From the IMG/VR virus record IMGVR_UViG_3300015209_000003, positions 1 to 35,065 of that record: a stretch of DNA of 35,065 bases; one strand, written 5' to 3'. Made by a program: the position numbers and the translations under genes. Of the stretch, positions 23,045-31,893 are shown piece by piece. The notes under the pieces were generated by a model, which searched no databases, was not told the DNA's origin, and worked only from the letters and a program-made list of their open reading frames with translations. The first letter of the stretch is position 1; every line of letters starts with the position of its first letter. This stretch comes from a virus.

Positions 23045-23992
23045 TTACGGGGTGACCTCGGTGGTGGTCAACACCGAGGTGATCGCACCGGCGTCGCTGG
23101 CCGGTCCGACGGCGACGTAGGGGATCTGGAGCTTCAGGATCTTGCGGTCCTTGACCATCGGGTTGGCGTCGTCGTAACGGACGTTCATGGTGGTGACCAA
23201 CGTTTGGGCGCCGGCGGTCAGCGTCCAGACGAACGCGAACTCCGAAGCGTTGATGAGCCGGTCGTACTGGGCGAGGTCGGCGAAGTCGAGCTCGAAGCTG
23301 CCTTTGTAGGGGCGAAGTTCCGCCTCGAGGGGCTGATCGATGAGTCCGCTACCAAGGAACCGGCGGTCTTCGATGGCGAGAGCGTTGTCGCCGGAGACCT
23401 TCATGTCCCGCACCTTGGTCGCGGTGCCGCCGATGCTCACTGTCGCCCCGGTGTATGTCATCGGCCTGATCCCAGCGGCGAGAGTGTTGGCGATCAGGGC
23501 CTGGGAGGTGACGACATCCTGGGCGACCACGTCGAGGCCGAGGGTGGCGATCTCCCCAGCCTTGCAGGCGATCTCCCACGACTTCACCATGCACCCCAGG
23601 TAGGAAAAGGGGCGGACGACACCGCCCCGGTCGGGCCGGCCGATCTGCATCGTGAAGAAGTCGTCGGCCAGGTCGCCCGGGGTGAATGTGTGGGTGAACG
23701 GACCGGCGCCGGCGGTTGCGACCGACCCGAAGCACCAGCCGAGCAGCCTGCCGATCGACCGGTCGTACAGCTCGAGGCCGACGGAGCCGCCGACCTCGAT
23801 GTCACCCGGCGACCACTGCTGGGACCGCAGGACCCGGGCGCCTGAGATGATCCCGGCCGACTCGAGCCGTTTCGGCATCTTCTTCATCGACTCGTTCACC
23901 AGCGGGAAGCACCGGTCGGGGGCGACGTAGGTGCCGTAGACGGTCTCGGCTTTGAACGCGATCTGGGCTGCCATTCCGCTGGCGAGCGGCAT
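23045..23992 (-). CDS. Major tail tube protein
   Basis: 315 residues from ATG at 23990-23992. It begins with MAAQIAFKAETVYGTYVAPD, typical of the 'phage tail tube protein' family, with beta-rich body (FTHTFTPGDLADDFFTMQIG; SWEIACKAGEIATLGLDVVA). It assembles as stacked hexamers around the tape measure. The length fits the family (about 300). Second ATG (MAAQIA) is also possible as start. Confidence 0.88.
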   Translation of the reverse strand: MPLASGMAAQIAFKAETVYGTYVAPDRCFPLVNESMKKMPKRLESAGIISGARVLRSQQWSPGDIEVGGSVGLELYDRSIGRLLGWCFGSVATAGAGPFTHTFTPGDLADDFFTMQIGRPDRGGVVRPFSYLGCMVKSWEIACKAGEIATLGLDVVAQDVVTSQALIANTLAAGIRPMTYTGATVSIGGTATKVRDMKVSGDNALAIEDRRFLGSGLIDQPLEAELRPYKGSFELDFADLAQYDRLINASEFAFVWTLTAGAQTLVTTMNVRYDDANPMVKDRKILKLQIPYVAVGPASDAGAITSVLTTTEVTP

Positions 23993-23994
23993 CG

Positions 23995-24180
23995 TCAGGC
24001 CTCCTTGGTCGACTTGGTGGGCGTCTTGGTCTTCGCCGGGGCGACGACGGCGAACGGTTCACCGAGGTGCTCGGCCAGGTCGTGGGGGACATCGATGGTG
24101 GCGCCGGCGGGAGCGGCGATGAACGCTCCGTCGATGGTGATGTCGAGGTCGGTGTCGCCGGTGTTGATGACCTGGGTCAC
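23995..24180 (-). CDS. Small protein before the tail tube
   Basis: 61 residues from GTG at 24178-24180, with AGGAG about six bases upstream. A short beta domain (DTDLDITIDGAFIAAPAGAT) is followed by a Lys/Thr/Pro-rich tail (KTKTPTKSTKEA). Small proteins of this shape occur just before tail-tube genes in actinophages. Function unknown. Confidence 0.65.
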   Translation of the reverse strand: MTQVINTGDTDLDITIDGAFIAAPAGATIDVPHDLAEHLGEPFAVVAPAKTKTPTKSTKEA

Positions 24181-24188
24181 GGGGTCTC

Positions 24189-24665
24189 CTAGGTGAGGGT
24201 GAGGCGGGCTTCGACTTGGAGGCGGACCTCGAAGCGGGAACCGTGCCCGGGTTGTGTGCCGAGGCGGCCGGTGGCGTGTTTCCAGCCGAGGCCGACGATC
24301 TCGCAGCGGGGGAACGCGGTGATCCCCAGAGTCGGGTTGGTGCAGACGGTCCCGAGTACTTCGCCGAGGATCGCGGCGGCCTGGGCGTCTACGGCTTGTT
24401 GGCTGCCGTCGGTGCGGGGGCGGAGGACCTGGACGATGACCTCGACGGTGTAGGTCTCGTCGAGCCACAGCGGGGTGCCTAGGGCGACTACGTCGTCGGT
24501 GCCGTCGGCGTCACCGAACCAGACCGCGGCGAGGGCGGCGTCCTGGGCCAGGTCCGTTTTGGTCTCGGGGGCCTGGTACCCGGTTTTCACACCGTTCAGC
24601 CCGGGTCTGGCCTGCAGGTTGTCGAGGAGAGCGGCCTTGAAGACCGCGACTGTGGATCCGTCCAT
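24189..24665 (-). CDS. Tail-terminator-like protein
   Basis: 158 residues from ATG at 24663-24665, sharing a base with the connector stop (TAATG). Alternating strand and helix pattern (VAVFKAALLDNLQARPGLNG; YTVEVIVQVLRPR; AVDAQAAAILGEVLGTV) fits tail-terminator/minor tail proteins in the same place. Identified mainly by position between connector and tube. Confidence 0.65.
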   Translation of the reverse strand: MDGSTVAVFKAALLDNLQARPGLNGVKTGYQAPETKTDLAQDAALAAVWFGDADGTDDVVALGTPLWLDETYTVEVIVQVLRPRTDGSQQAVDAQAAAILGEVLGTVCTNPTLGITAFPRCEIVGLGWKHATGRLGTQPGHGSRFEVRLQVEARLTLT

Positions 24666-25306
24666 TAGTCGGCGTACGTCGTGGCCGGCGTGCCGAGCTG
24701 CCACACGTCGAGGAGCATGTCCCGCACAGCGTTGGGGACCCCGAACTTGGGCCACGCCTGGGCGGGAACATCGAACTCTCCGAGGACCGCGACCGACGGT
24801 TCCTCGGCCCGCCACATGTACTGCAGCCAGATGCGGGCCGCATGCTTGAACCGGGCATCGACAGACGCGGTGTCGGCGGACCGGCCGGCGACGTAGGTGA
24901 CTTTCACGTTCCGCCGCCCACCGGCCCAGCTGGTGTCGCTGCCACCGGACCGGCGAACGAGGAGCCCAGAGAGAAGCGCCGGGTCGGGCCGGTACGGTTC
25001 GGCCAGGTAGCCGTTCGGCATCGTCGTCGGCGTCTCGACGGTCAGGGCCGCTGCCACCCCCGAGGTGTGCTCGGTGACCAGCGTCAGAGTCGACACCGGG
25101 TACAGGGCGAGTTGGACGGTAGAGCTGCCCCCGTCGTGGAGTTCGCCGGTCACTACCCGTTGCACGACGGGCCCCACCGCCCGGTCCAGGCTTCGGGACA
25201 CCCCGGTCGTCATCTGGGCCAGGAGGCCCTCGTCCTCGTCGATCCCGTCCTTGCCGACGGCTGCTCGGGCCTCGGCGGCGGTGAGGACATCGAGGGCGTC
25301 GACCAC
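24665..25306 (-). CDS. Head-tail connector (gp6-like)
   Basis: 213 residues from GTG at 25304-25306. The N-terminus (DVLTAAEARAAVGKDGIDED) and SRSLDRAVGPVVQRVVTGEL, followed by a beta section and a C-terminal helix with FKHAARIWLQYMWRAEEPSV, are as in HK97 gp6-type adaptor proteins. It would form the ring under the portal. Good fit by order and pattern. Confidence 0.75.
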   Translation of the reverse strand: MVDALDVLTAAEARAAVGKDGIDEDEGLLAQMTTGVSRSLDRAVGPVVQRVVTGELHDGGSSTVQLALYPVSTLTLVTEHTSGVAAALTVETPTTMPNGYLAEPYRPDPALLSGLLVRRSGGSDTSWAGGRRNVKVTYVAGRSADTASVDARFKHAARIWLQYMWRAEEPSVAVLGEFDVPAQAWPKFGVPNAVRDMLLDVWQLGTPATTYAD

Positions 25307-25312
25307 CTGGCG

Positions 25313-25546
25313 TTACCTGGTCCCCTTGGCCCGGCGTGGCGTTTTCGCGCCACCGAATCGTGCCGCCTCCTCCTCGACGGGACGTTCGGGTCGGGCGGTC
25401 CCGGTGACACGGGCCTGGAGGTCCTCGCCTGTCTCGAAGCAGCCTTCGCGGCCCTTGTAGGCCGGGTCGGCGGTGTCGAGCGGTGTGCCCGCGTAGATGG
25501 TGCGGTAGCCGGGTAGGTGCAGGGTGTGGCGGGCGAAGACGATCAC
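25313..25546 (-). CDS. Small protein after capsid
   Basis: 77 residues from GTG at 25544-25546, with AAGGAG upstream. Strand-rich start (VIVFARHTLHLPGYRTIYAG) and a basic tail (PRRAKGTR). It lies between the capsid terminator hairpin and the connector. Could be a head-completion or minor head protein; no family recognised. Confidence 0.65.
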   Translation of the reverse strand: MIVFARHTLHLPGYRTIYAGTPLDTADPAYKGREGCFETGEDLQARVTGTARPERPVEEEAARFGGAKTPRRAKGTR

Positions 25547-25583
25547 GGGGCGCTCCTTGTCGAATCGGGTGGGTCGGGGTTTG

Positions 25584-25616
25584 CCGGGCCCGGGGCTTGG
25601 GGCGCCCCGGGCCCGG
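25584..25616 (-). terminator. Hairpin after the capsid gene
   Basis: CCGGGCCCGGGG (25584-25595) pairs perfectly with CCCCGGGCCCGG (25605-25616) around a 9-base loop, seven bases past the capsid stop. No U-run follows, so it may act as a partial terminator or protect the 3' end of capsid mRNA, giving more capsid than downstream proteins. Confidence 0.6.
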
Positions 25617-25622
25617 AGGCTG

Positions 25623-27035
25623 TTAGCTGTCGAGGACCCGGAAGGCGTTGGCGTCGACGACATCGCTCCCCGAGCGCCAGTAGCAGTACCAGCCCCGCTG
25701 GCCGGTGGGCCGTTGGGTGGCGCCGAACAGCACGGGGATGAACTCGACGGACATCCCGACTCGGTCAACGATCGCGAACTTCTTGAAGTCGCCGATGAGG
25801 AGGATGAAGTTGGTGGCGGTGGCGTTGATGACACCGTCCATGTCCTCGGCCTCGTAGATCGGCTTGCCCAACAGGACCGACGGGCGGTCCGAGCCGATCT
25901 GGGCCCACAGGCTGGAACCGCCGGCGGTGTCGAACTGGCGGATCAGGTTCTGCACCGCGAGCTGGGAGACCCATGAGGCGTTGGGGCGGTGACGGGCCGG
26001 GAGGGCGTTCAACGTCTTGTACACGTCGGCCACCACGAATGTGTCGGCTGTGGTGGTGGGCACGACGGAGCCACCCACCGCGGACACCGCGGTGATGATG
26101 CCCTTCGGCTCGTTGACGCCGGAGCCGAGGGTGAACTTCGTGGCCTCGAGGCGGTCGCGGGCGTCGGAGAACATCATGAGGAGGTCGCCGGCCAGGTTGG
26201 CGATGTCCTCGAACGCCTCGATCGACACGGGAACGAACGCCTGGGCCCGGTGGGCGCTGATCGACGGCTGAGCGAACGTCGGCGCGTTGTCGGACGCCTC
26301 GGTGGCTTCTGTGGTGTACCCGGCGGTCACGCCCGCCGACGACACTCCGTTCCAGGTCTTGGCCACGATCGTCTTGATGTCGGCGATCATGCGGAACGGG
26401 TTGATCGTGCCGGCGTTGGTCATGATGATCGTGGGGTCCAGGACGAACGGGACCGCGAAACCGCCGTTGGCGGCGGTGAGCGACATGGCCCGCTCGGCCT
26501 GCAGGGCCCGCCGTTCGGGGTCGGTGAGGCTGATCGTGTCGCCGACCATCAGCTTCGCCCACGCCGCCCGGTAGTCGTCAGAGCCGGTGGCCAGGACGTG
26601 CTGGGCGAGGGCGCCGTCGCGGGTGTCGCGGCGACGGAGGAGCCGGTCGACCTGGTCGCGGTGGGCGTCGTCGACGAACTCGGACCGCTCGAGGGCGACG
26701 AGCGCCCGGTCGCGGAGCTCGCGGCCGACCTCGGCGGGCGGGCGGCCGAAGGCGCGGACCTCGGACAGGTCGAACGGGTCGCCACGCTCGGGGAGGAGGG
26801 CGACACCGCGGGCGCCGTCACCGGGGACAGCCGCGGCGGGGCGCAGCGTCGCGGTCCGCTCGATCGAGGCGTGCCGCTCGAGTTGGGCGGCCAGGTTGTT
26901 GCGCATGGTGAGGCCCTCGTCGAAACGGGTCTGCTCTTCGGGGGTGAGACTGCGGAGCTCGTCACCGGTCTGGTGGAGTTCGCGGAGGCAGGCGTCGAGG
27001 TACTCGATCGCGTTACGGATCTGGTCGGGGTTCAT
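25623..27035 (-). CDS. HK97-fold major capsid protein
   Basis: 470 residues, ATG at 27033-27035. The first ~100 residues are a charged coiled-coil delta domain (RNNLAAQLERHASIERTATL) that should be removed by the adjacent protease. The rest follows the HK97 pattern: N-arm, MSLTAANGGFAVPFVLDPTI, E-loop/TIVAKTWNGVSS region, FVPVSIEAFEDIANL, GSGVNEPKGII, and C-terminal FAIVDRVGMSVEFIPVLFG. ATGA overlap with the protease. Confidence 0.95.
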   Translation of the reverse strand: MNPDQIRNAIEYLDACLRELHQTGDELRSLTPEEQTRFDEGLTMRNNLAAQLERHASIERTATLRPAAAVPGDGARGVALLPERGDPFDLSEVRAFGRPPAEVGRELRDRALVALERSEFVDDAHRDQVDRLLRRRDTRDGALAQHVLATGSDDYRAAWAKLMVGDTISLTDPERRALQAERAMSLTAANGGFAVPFVLDPTIIMTNAGTINPFRMIADIKTIVAKTWNGVSSAGVTAGYTTEATEASDNAPTFAQPSISAHRAQAFVPVSIEAFEDIANLAGDLLMMFSDARDRLEATKFTLGSGVNEPKGIITAVSAVGGSVVPTTTADTFVVADVYKTLNALPARHRPNASWVSQLAVQNLIRQFDTAGGSSLWAQIGSDRPSVLLGKPIYEAEDMDGVINATATNFILLIGDFKKFAIVDRVGMSVEFIPVLFGATQRPTGQRGWYCYWRSGSDVVDANAFRVLDS

Positions 27036-27781
27036 CGGAGTACTCCTGAGAGGAGAAGGGCCCGGTGGCGGGCCTGGAGGGTGGGATCGGTCGACGGGTC
27101 GGCGCTGCTGGCCTGGCCGTCGTGGCCATCGCCACCCGCGCTCAACGCGCCGGGTCGCCCGATGGAGGTCTTGGTTGCCCGTTCGGCTGCCGCGAAGGCG
27201 CCCGGGTCGGAGCGTCGGAGCTGCTCGTAGTAGCGGTCGGTGAGGCTGCGGACGCCGGCGGTCGCGTCAGGGCTGGCCGGGAACGTGACCGGGCCGAACT
27301 CGCTGACCTGACAGTTCAGGATCGACCGCTCCGGGAGGCCCTTGGGGTTGTGGTCGGACACCGGTGGTTCGTCGTTCCAGGATTCCTCACGCACCCGGAA
27401 CCGGAACGACGAGCCGTACACCCCGGCGGCGAGGCCCGACATGACCAGCTCGGGGATCCCGTCGAACAGGCCGACCTCATAGGCGGCGCCGGTCGTGTCC
27501 TCCCTCAGGTCGTCGATCGACCCGAGGATCTGGTCGCCGAGCATGTCGTATCCGTGATTGAACGTGGACCGCATCCGGTTGCGGTCCTCGGCGATCGTCT
27601 GGGCGAAAGCGCCCCGCACGGTCCGCTCGAAGAAGTGGCCCTCCCACATCGAGTCGACCTCGTACCAGACGTCGAACACCGAGAAGTGGCCGGCCAGGAC
27701 GCGGCCGCTGCCAGCTGGCGCGGCGCGCAGCTCGGGCGGTGGCCGCAAGGCGCGCACGATATCGATCGACGTGGGAGGCAT
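27032..27781 (-). CDS. HK97-type prohead protease
   Basis: 249 residues from ATG at 27779-27781, with AAAGGA six bases upstream. ATG at 27797-27799 overlaps the portal stop and would add six residues. The protease core has VLAGHFSVFDVWYEVDS, the catalytic His in STFNHGYD and the Ser region in ILNCQVSEFGPVTFPAS. The C-terminal 60 residues are Gly/Ala/Ser-rich. It cleaves the capsid delta domain during maturation. Order portal-protease-capsid is canonical. Confidence 0.9.
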   Translation of the reverse strand: MPPTSIDIVRALRPPPELRAAPAGSGRVLAGHFSVFDVWYEVDSMWEGHFFERTVRGAFAQTIAEDRNRMRSTFNHGYDMLGDQILGSIDDLREDTTGAAYEVGLFDGIPELVMSGLAAGVYGSSFRFRVREESWNDEPPVSDHNPKGLPERSILNCQVSEFGPVTFPASPDATAGVRSLTDRYYEQLRRSDPGAFAAAERATKTSIGRPGALSAGGDGHDGQASSADPSTDPTLQARHRALLLSGVLR

Positions 27782-27795
27782 GTGGTCCTTTCGGT

Positions 27796-29133
27796 TCATC
27801 CGGCGGTGGGCGCGCCCGGCTTTTGGAGCTGGACGGAGACCAGTCCGGAGTGGACGAGCCGGCCGAGGTCTTTGGCGTTGATGGCAGCGACGACCGAATC
27901 GGCGGTGAACCCGGCCGCGACACCAGTCGAGATGGCCGCGAGCTGGGCGGTGAAGATGTCGGCCTGGTCCTTGGCGTCCTCGCGCAGGACAGGCATCTCC
28001 GACGTGTCGAACCACAGCTCGGCGTCGGCCGGCGCGGCGACCAGACCACCGAGGGAGGTGCACAGCGACTGAAGCGTCGGGTAGATCCAGGTGTCGGAGA
28101 AGTTCCGGCGGGCCTGCGCCGAGGTCAGCGCGTTCAGGGCCGAGCCTTGCATCCCTTCGGAGATCTGCAGGATCGAAGCGGGGACCCGGGACAGCATGGC
28201 GATCCGTGTCTCACCGGCGCCCTGTGTGGCTTTGAAGTCGAGTTGCTTCAGGTCGGCGCCGACGACGGTGGCGTCGGCGCCCTCACCGAGGAACAGGGTC
28301 CGGTAGGCGTTGGCGACGCCCTCGTGGCCCTTGCGGAGGCCAGCGACGAGCTCCTTGAACGCCTCCTTGTTCGGGGCTTTCAAACCGGTGACGACCAGGT
28401 TCGGCGTGCCGGCGTTCTCGAAGAATCGGAGCTTGTGGATGGTCGCGGCGATGTCGCCCTGAATGTCGCGGATCGCCGGGGTGATCCACGACATCCCCCG
28501 GTAGGAGGCCTCCGGGTCGGGAAGCGGCGACCAGTGGGCGACCTGGTCGGGTAGCAGCGTCGTCGGCCGGTTCTTCGACCCGAACCCGCCGTTGCAGTAC
28601 CAGTAGCCGAGGAGGTCGCCGTCGAGGGCGCCGGCCGGGTCGTCGGGCTCCGCGTCGGAGCCGAGCACGATGTAGGTCCAGTCGGGGCGGAGCACCCGCA
28701 GCCTGGCTTTGGCCCGGTCGTAGTAGACGAACGCGTTTCCCGCCGCCCCGGCGTGCCATTCCATCTTGGTGATCAGCTCACCGGTTGTGGCGTTCGGCCA
28801 CGGTCTCTCGAGGGGAGCGAGGGCGCCCGTCCCGAACAGCTTCCCCGCCGTCTTGGAGCTCCGCTTGTTCCGCCAGATGAACCGGGCCTGGGAGAGGACC
28901 ATGCCCCGGACGAGTTGGGCGCCGAACGCGGGAGGGCAGCCTTTCAGGGCCCGGAGGTGACCGGTGAGGTCGGCGGCGATCGCCTCGACCTTGGAGGGGG
29001 CCATGCTCGTCTGCAGGCCCGTCGGGTACTGCGAGCCACCGAAGTTGAATTGGTCGCCGACGGTCTGGAGGTAGTCGGACCACGAGAACCGTTCCACGTC
29101 TGGGGTGGCGCGGCGGTGGCGAAGGGTGAGCAT
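27796..29133 (-). CDS. Portal protein (HK97/SPP1-like)
   Basis: 445 residues from ATG at 29131-29133. Portal-family features include the segment MEWHAGAAGNAFVYYDRAKA, LLPDQVAHWSPLPDPEASYR, GMSWITPAIRDIQGDIAATI and ILQISEGMQGSALNALTSAQ with ARRNFSDTWIYP. It forms the 12-mer ring through which DNA enters and leaves. The frame extends upstream, but that would overlap the 57-residue membrane gene. Confidence 0.92.
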   Translation of the reverse strand: MLTLRHRRATPDVERFSWSDYLQTVGDQFNFGGSQYPTGLQTSMAPSKVEAIAADLTGHLRALKGCPPAFGAQLVRGMVLSQARFIWRNKRSSKTAGKLFGTGALAPLERPWPNATTGELITKMEWHAGAAGNAFVYYDRAKARLRVLRPDWTYIVLGSDAEPDDPAGALDGDLLGYWYCNGGFGSKNRPTTLLPDQVAHWSPLPDPEASYRGMSWITPAIRDIQGDIAATIHKLRFFENAGTPNLVVTGLKAPNKEAFKELVAGLRKGHEGVANAYRTLFLGEGADATVVGADLKQLDFKATQGAGETRIAMLSRVPASILQISEGMQGSALNALTSAQARRNFSDTWIYPTLQSLCTSLGGLVAAPADAELWFDTSEMPVLREDAKDQADIFTAQLAAISTGVAAGFTADSVVAAINAKDLGRLVHSGLVSVQLQKPGAPTAG

Positions 29134-29134
29134 G

Positions 29135-29308
29135 TCAGCCCTCCCGGGTCGACTCGAGAAGGAACACCGCGGCGAGGCCTCCGGTGGCGGCGACGACGAG
29201 GCCGGCGCCGATCCCGACGACCACATCGATGACGCCACCCACGACCAGGCCGGCGCCGGCGGCCATTCCGACCAGGCTGATCAGGAAACCGGCGGCGCGG
29301 GCGGTCAT
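29135..29308 (-). CDS. 57-residue membrane protein between terminase and portal
   Basis: ATG at 29306-29308 overlaps the terminase stop (ATGA), and the stop is one base from the portal start. Two Gly/Val-rich hydrophobic stretches (AGFLISLVGMAAGAGLVVGG and IGAGLVVAATGGLAAVFLL) with short polar ends. No known role in packaging; it may be a small membrane protein carried in the late operon. Confidence 0.7.
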   Translation of the reverse strand: MTARAAGFLISLVGMAAGAGLVVGGVIDVVVGIGAGLVVAATGGLAAVFLLESTREG

Positions 29309-30870
29309 GCCCATACCGCGAACGTCTCACCGGTCGCGGCGGCACCGATGCCACCACAGGCCCGGTCATGGGCCATGACCGCACCGGCGGCCAGGTCGAT
29401 GTACCGCTTCGAGTTCGGGTGCTCCTTAGCGATGCGGACACCTCCTTCGGTGTGTTTGGCCCGGCAGTTAGCGAGGTGGCGCCGCAGCCGTGGGTCACCC
29501 GAGTGGCCGATGTGGCCCTGGGTGACGGCTTCGTAGAACCGGTGGCAGGCCGGGACCATCGACTGGGCCGACTGGGAGTACTCGACGATGGGGAGGCCTT
29601 CGTCGGCCAGGCCTTCCAGGGTGCCTCGCCAGTGGTTCAGGTCGGCGGCGACCTCTCGGACCTGCCATCCGGCGCAGGCCATGCGGATCGTGTCGGCCAC
29701 CTCGCCGATCGGGACTCTCCAGTCGTCTGTGCCCGGGTCCGGTTTCTCCCAGGTCGCCACGACCCACAGCCACGGGACGGTGCTAGTCAGATCGACACCG
29801 ACGAGGGCCGTCGAGTCGCCGCTGTAGGACCCGTCGAAGCCGATGATGATCTCGGCGCCGGCCGGTGGCGGGTCACGCAGGTCGACGCGTTCGTCCCAGG
29901 CGGGCAGAGGCACCCACGTCTCGATGCTCGAGACCCACCGGTTCAGGTGGTAGCGGAGGAACTCGTGGACCTTGCCCTCGTCCTTCAGCTGCTGGTAGGC
30001 GAGCGCCAGATCCGACGCCGGCCAGAAGATCTCGGCGACCGGGTTCGCCTCTCGGATCGCGGCGAGGAGCTGCTCGGGGTCCTCGAGGTCCCAGTGGTCG
30101 GACGCTTCCCGCCAGTAGAAAAAGAACTGCGGGTCGATGAGCTCGCCCGAAGCGACCTTGCAGCCGTACTCATAGAGGCCACCGAGGAGCGACTCGAGGT
30201 TCCAGCCCGCGGTCGAGATCCCGACGATCCGACCCCGCCGTTTGCGTAGACCGTTACGCAGGATCGTCCACCGCCGTGAGGCCTGCAGCCAATGTGTGTC
30301 CCACTCGTGGAGCTCGTCGCCGAGGACCAGTGAGGGCCGGGGCCCGTCGAGGCTGCCGATCCCACCGGTCACCCTGTACATCCGGCCGGCCGTCGGGAGG
30401 TATGTGATGCGCGTGGCGGTCTGCTTGAAGTGCTGCTCGATGCCCGAGCCGTCGAGCATGTCTCGGGCCGAACCGAGGATCAGGTCGGCCTGGTCGTCGG
30501 TGGTGGCCGCCACGGGGACGATCGGCCGGGTGCGGGGTGATGTTGGCCCGGCCAGATGCTCCAGGCCGATAGCGGCGAGCAGCTCCGTTTTCGCTTGGCC
30601 TTTGGGGACGCCGAGGAGGGCCTGGAGGTGATTCCATCGGGCCTGGCCCTGAGGCGGGTCGCAGTTTTCGACGCCTTTGGGGTCGTCGCCGAACGCCGGG
30701 TCGTACTCGTACAGGCTGGCCAGCACGTCGCATTGCCAGGCGCACAGCCGGTAGGGCCGGCCCTGCAGAACGCCTTCGGCGTGGCGGAGCGTGCCCTCCA
30801 TCCAGTCTGCGGCGGCCTCCCAGTGGCTAGGCGGGAGGGGCGACGCGACGGGCGAGACGAGGATCGGCAC
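29305..30870 (-). CDS. Terminase large subunit
   Basis: 521 residues from GTG at 30868-30870. ATPase: Walker A-like GVPKGQAKTELLA at about 86-98, VPVAATTDDQADLILGSARD (adenine/coupling region), Walker B LVLGDELHEW. Nuclease: Asp-bearing IIIGFDGSYSGDSTALVGVD and C-terminal YIDLAAGAVMAHDRA. It cuts concatemers and pumps DNA into the procapsid. It overlaps the small subunit by 44 bases. Confidence 0.95.
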   Translation of the reverse strand: MPILVSPVASPLPPSHWEAAADWMEGTLRHAEGVLQGRPYRLCAWQCDVLASLYEYDPAFGDDPKGVENCDPPQGQARWNHLQALLGVPKGQAKTELLAAIGLEHLAGPTSPRTRPIVPVAATTDDQADLILGSARDMLDGSGIEQHFKQTATRITYLPTAGRMYRVTGGIGSLDGPRPSLVLGDELHEWDTHWLQASRRWTILRNGLRKRRGRIVGISTAGWNLESLLGGLYEYGCKVASGELIDPQFFFYWREASDHWDLEDPEQLLAAIREANPVAEIFWPASDLALAYQQLKDEGKVHEFLRYHLNRWVSSIETWVPLPAWDERVDLRDPPPAGAEIIIGFDGSYSGDSTALVGVDLTSTVPWLWVVATWEKPDPGTDDWRVPIGEVADTIRMACAGWQVREVAADLNHWRGTLEGLADEGLPIVEYSQSAQSMVPACHRFYEAVTQGHIGHSGDPRLRRHLANCRAKHTEGGVRIAKEHPNSKRYIDLAAGAVMAHDRACGGIGAAATGETFAVWA

Positions 30871-31321
30871 GGTTCGGCTTCTCCTCGTATCGCTCGACCA
30901 TCTCCGGGTTGCGTTTGGCGCCGTCGATCGCCGCGGCCAGGCTGATCTGGCCCTTCAGCCGGCCCGCCGGGTGAAGGAAGAAGCGGTCCTCGAGAGCGAG
31001 GAGCCGGGCGTGGACGGTGTCAGCGTGCCGGCCGGCCGGGTTGATCACCACCTGATCCTTCGACCCGGCGACCAGCGGCGCCTCCTCCATCGAGCACAGC
31101 AGAGCGTCGTGCAACTGGCGGAGGCGGAACAGTGTCTCCAGGGCCGGTAGGTCCGACTGGGCCCAGTAGCGGGCCACGGGGAGCTTCCACACCTCCACCC
31201 ACGAAGCGGCCTGGGCCTCGCCGAGGACTTCGGGTGCCGGGGGCGCCAGCGGCCGGTCGTCGATGACCTCAGCGGCGCCGTGTCGGGTGGCTTCAGGGTC
31301 AGGCATCGGCCCGGGCGCCAC
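30827..31321 (-). CDS. Terminase small subunit-like protein
   Basis: 164 residues from GTG at 31319-31321, with GGAGG eight bases upstream; ATG at 31306 is a weaker alternative. The pattern VLGEAQAASWVEVWKLPVAR and SDLPALETLFRLRQLHDAL resembles P27-type small terminases. It recognises the packaging site and regulates the large subunit. The TAGTG junction links it to the upstream membrane peptide. Confidence 0.75.
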   Translation of the reverse strand: MAPGPMPDPEATRHGAAEVIDDRPLAPPAPEVLGEAQAASWVEVWKLPVARYWAQSDLPALETLFRLRQLHDALLCSMEEAPLVAGSKDQVVINPAGRHADTVHARLLALEDRFFLHPAGRLKGQISLAAAIDGAKRNPEMVERYEEKPNRADPRLARRVAPPA

Positions 31322-31485
31322 TACAACGGCCTCCACCCGAGTGCCAGCGGCACGATGAAGCAGGAGCCGATGCAGGCCGCCCATCCTGCGACGACGACCC
31401 ACCAGGAATCGCCGGGCCGGTTAGAAGGAAAAAACGTGCGAACCCGGCGTGTGGGGCTAACGAGAGCGGGTCTCCCACACCTCAC
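31321..31485 (-). CDS. Small membrane protein before terminase (uncertain start)
   Basis: About 54 residues from GTG at 31483-31485. A single hydrophobic stretch (SWWVVVAGWAACIGSCFIVP) follows a basic N-terminal part. The stop shares a base with the terminase GTG, the same TAGTG junction used elsewhere in this genome, which supports translation. The start is not certain; the 5' portion includes a T6 tract on the minus strand. Confidence 0.45.
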   Translation of the reverse strand: MRCGRPALVSPTRRVRTFFPSNRPGDSWWVVVAGWAACIGSCFIVPLALGWRPL

Positions 31486-31528
31486 TCCCGCCCGTGACGA
31501 CCCCACCCCCCGGGTCGATCGACTCGTC

Positions 31529-31855
31529 TCACTCACCGTGAACGCGCGTCTTGCGGCCGGCGGACCAGCCGACACCACCCCAACCACCCAACCTCAAGCC
31601 GCTGCCCTCCTCGTCGTTGCACACACGGCACAGCGTCTCCAGGTTCGACTGGTCGTTGCTGCCGCCACGCACCAGCGGCCACCGGTGACCACCGGTCAGG
31701 TCGACCGTCGACCCGCACCGTGCGCACACCGGCTCGGCCAGCACCTGCGCGGCGCACGCCGACGCCGAAGCCCGACGCCGTCTCTGCCGGCACCCTTCAC
31801 ACTTTTCACAGCGGCGCCCCGGGCCCAGAAGCCCGCAATCCGCGCACCGGCGCAT
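31529..31855 (-). CDS. HNH endonuclease
   Basis: 108 residues from ATG at 31853-31855 (a GTG two codons upstream is possible). An N-terminal zinc knuckle (RRCADCGLLGPGRRCEKCEG) and a basic helix (RQRRRRASAS) precede the HNH fold: CARCGSTVDLTGGHRWPLVR, GGSNDQSNLETLCRVC. The first His and the Asn are present, with the usual CxxC pairs. HNH proteins beside terminase genes assist DNA cutting at packaging in HK97-type phages. First gene of the late operon. Confidence 0.88.
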   Translation of the reverse strand: MRRCADCGLLGPGRRCEKCEGCRQRRRRASASACAAQVLAEPVCARCGSTVDLTGGHRWPLVRGGSNDQSNLETLCRVCNDEEGSGLRLGGWGGVGWSAGRKTRVHGE

Positions 31856-31857
31856 GA

Positions 31858-31887
31858 TCACGATTCGGGGTTCACGAATCGTGAACC
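31858..31887. promoter_or_regulatory. Candidate operator: TCACGAWTC repeats with 19-bp palindrome
   Basis: GGTTCACGAATCGTGAACC (31869-31887) is palindromic except for the centre. The half-site TCACGAWTC recurs at 31858 and 31872 on the plus strand and at 31876 on the minus strand. It ends three bases from the HNH start, so a bound protein would block the late operon. No clear -10 box could be fixed. Confidence 0.5.
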
Positions 31888-31893
31888 GCTTCC

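Noticed and set aside
31425-31440. T6 tract as intrinsic terminator on the minus strand
   Set aside because: The nearest stem (GTGTGGG/CCCACAC) has a 19-base loop and lies about 13 bases from the T run, so it is not a classical terminator.
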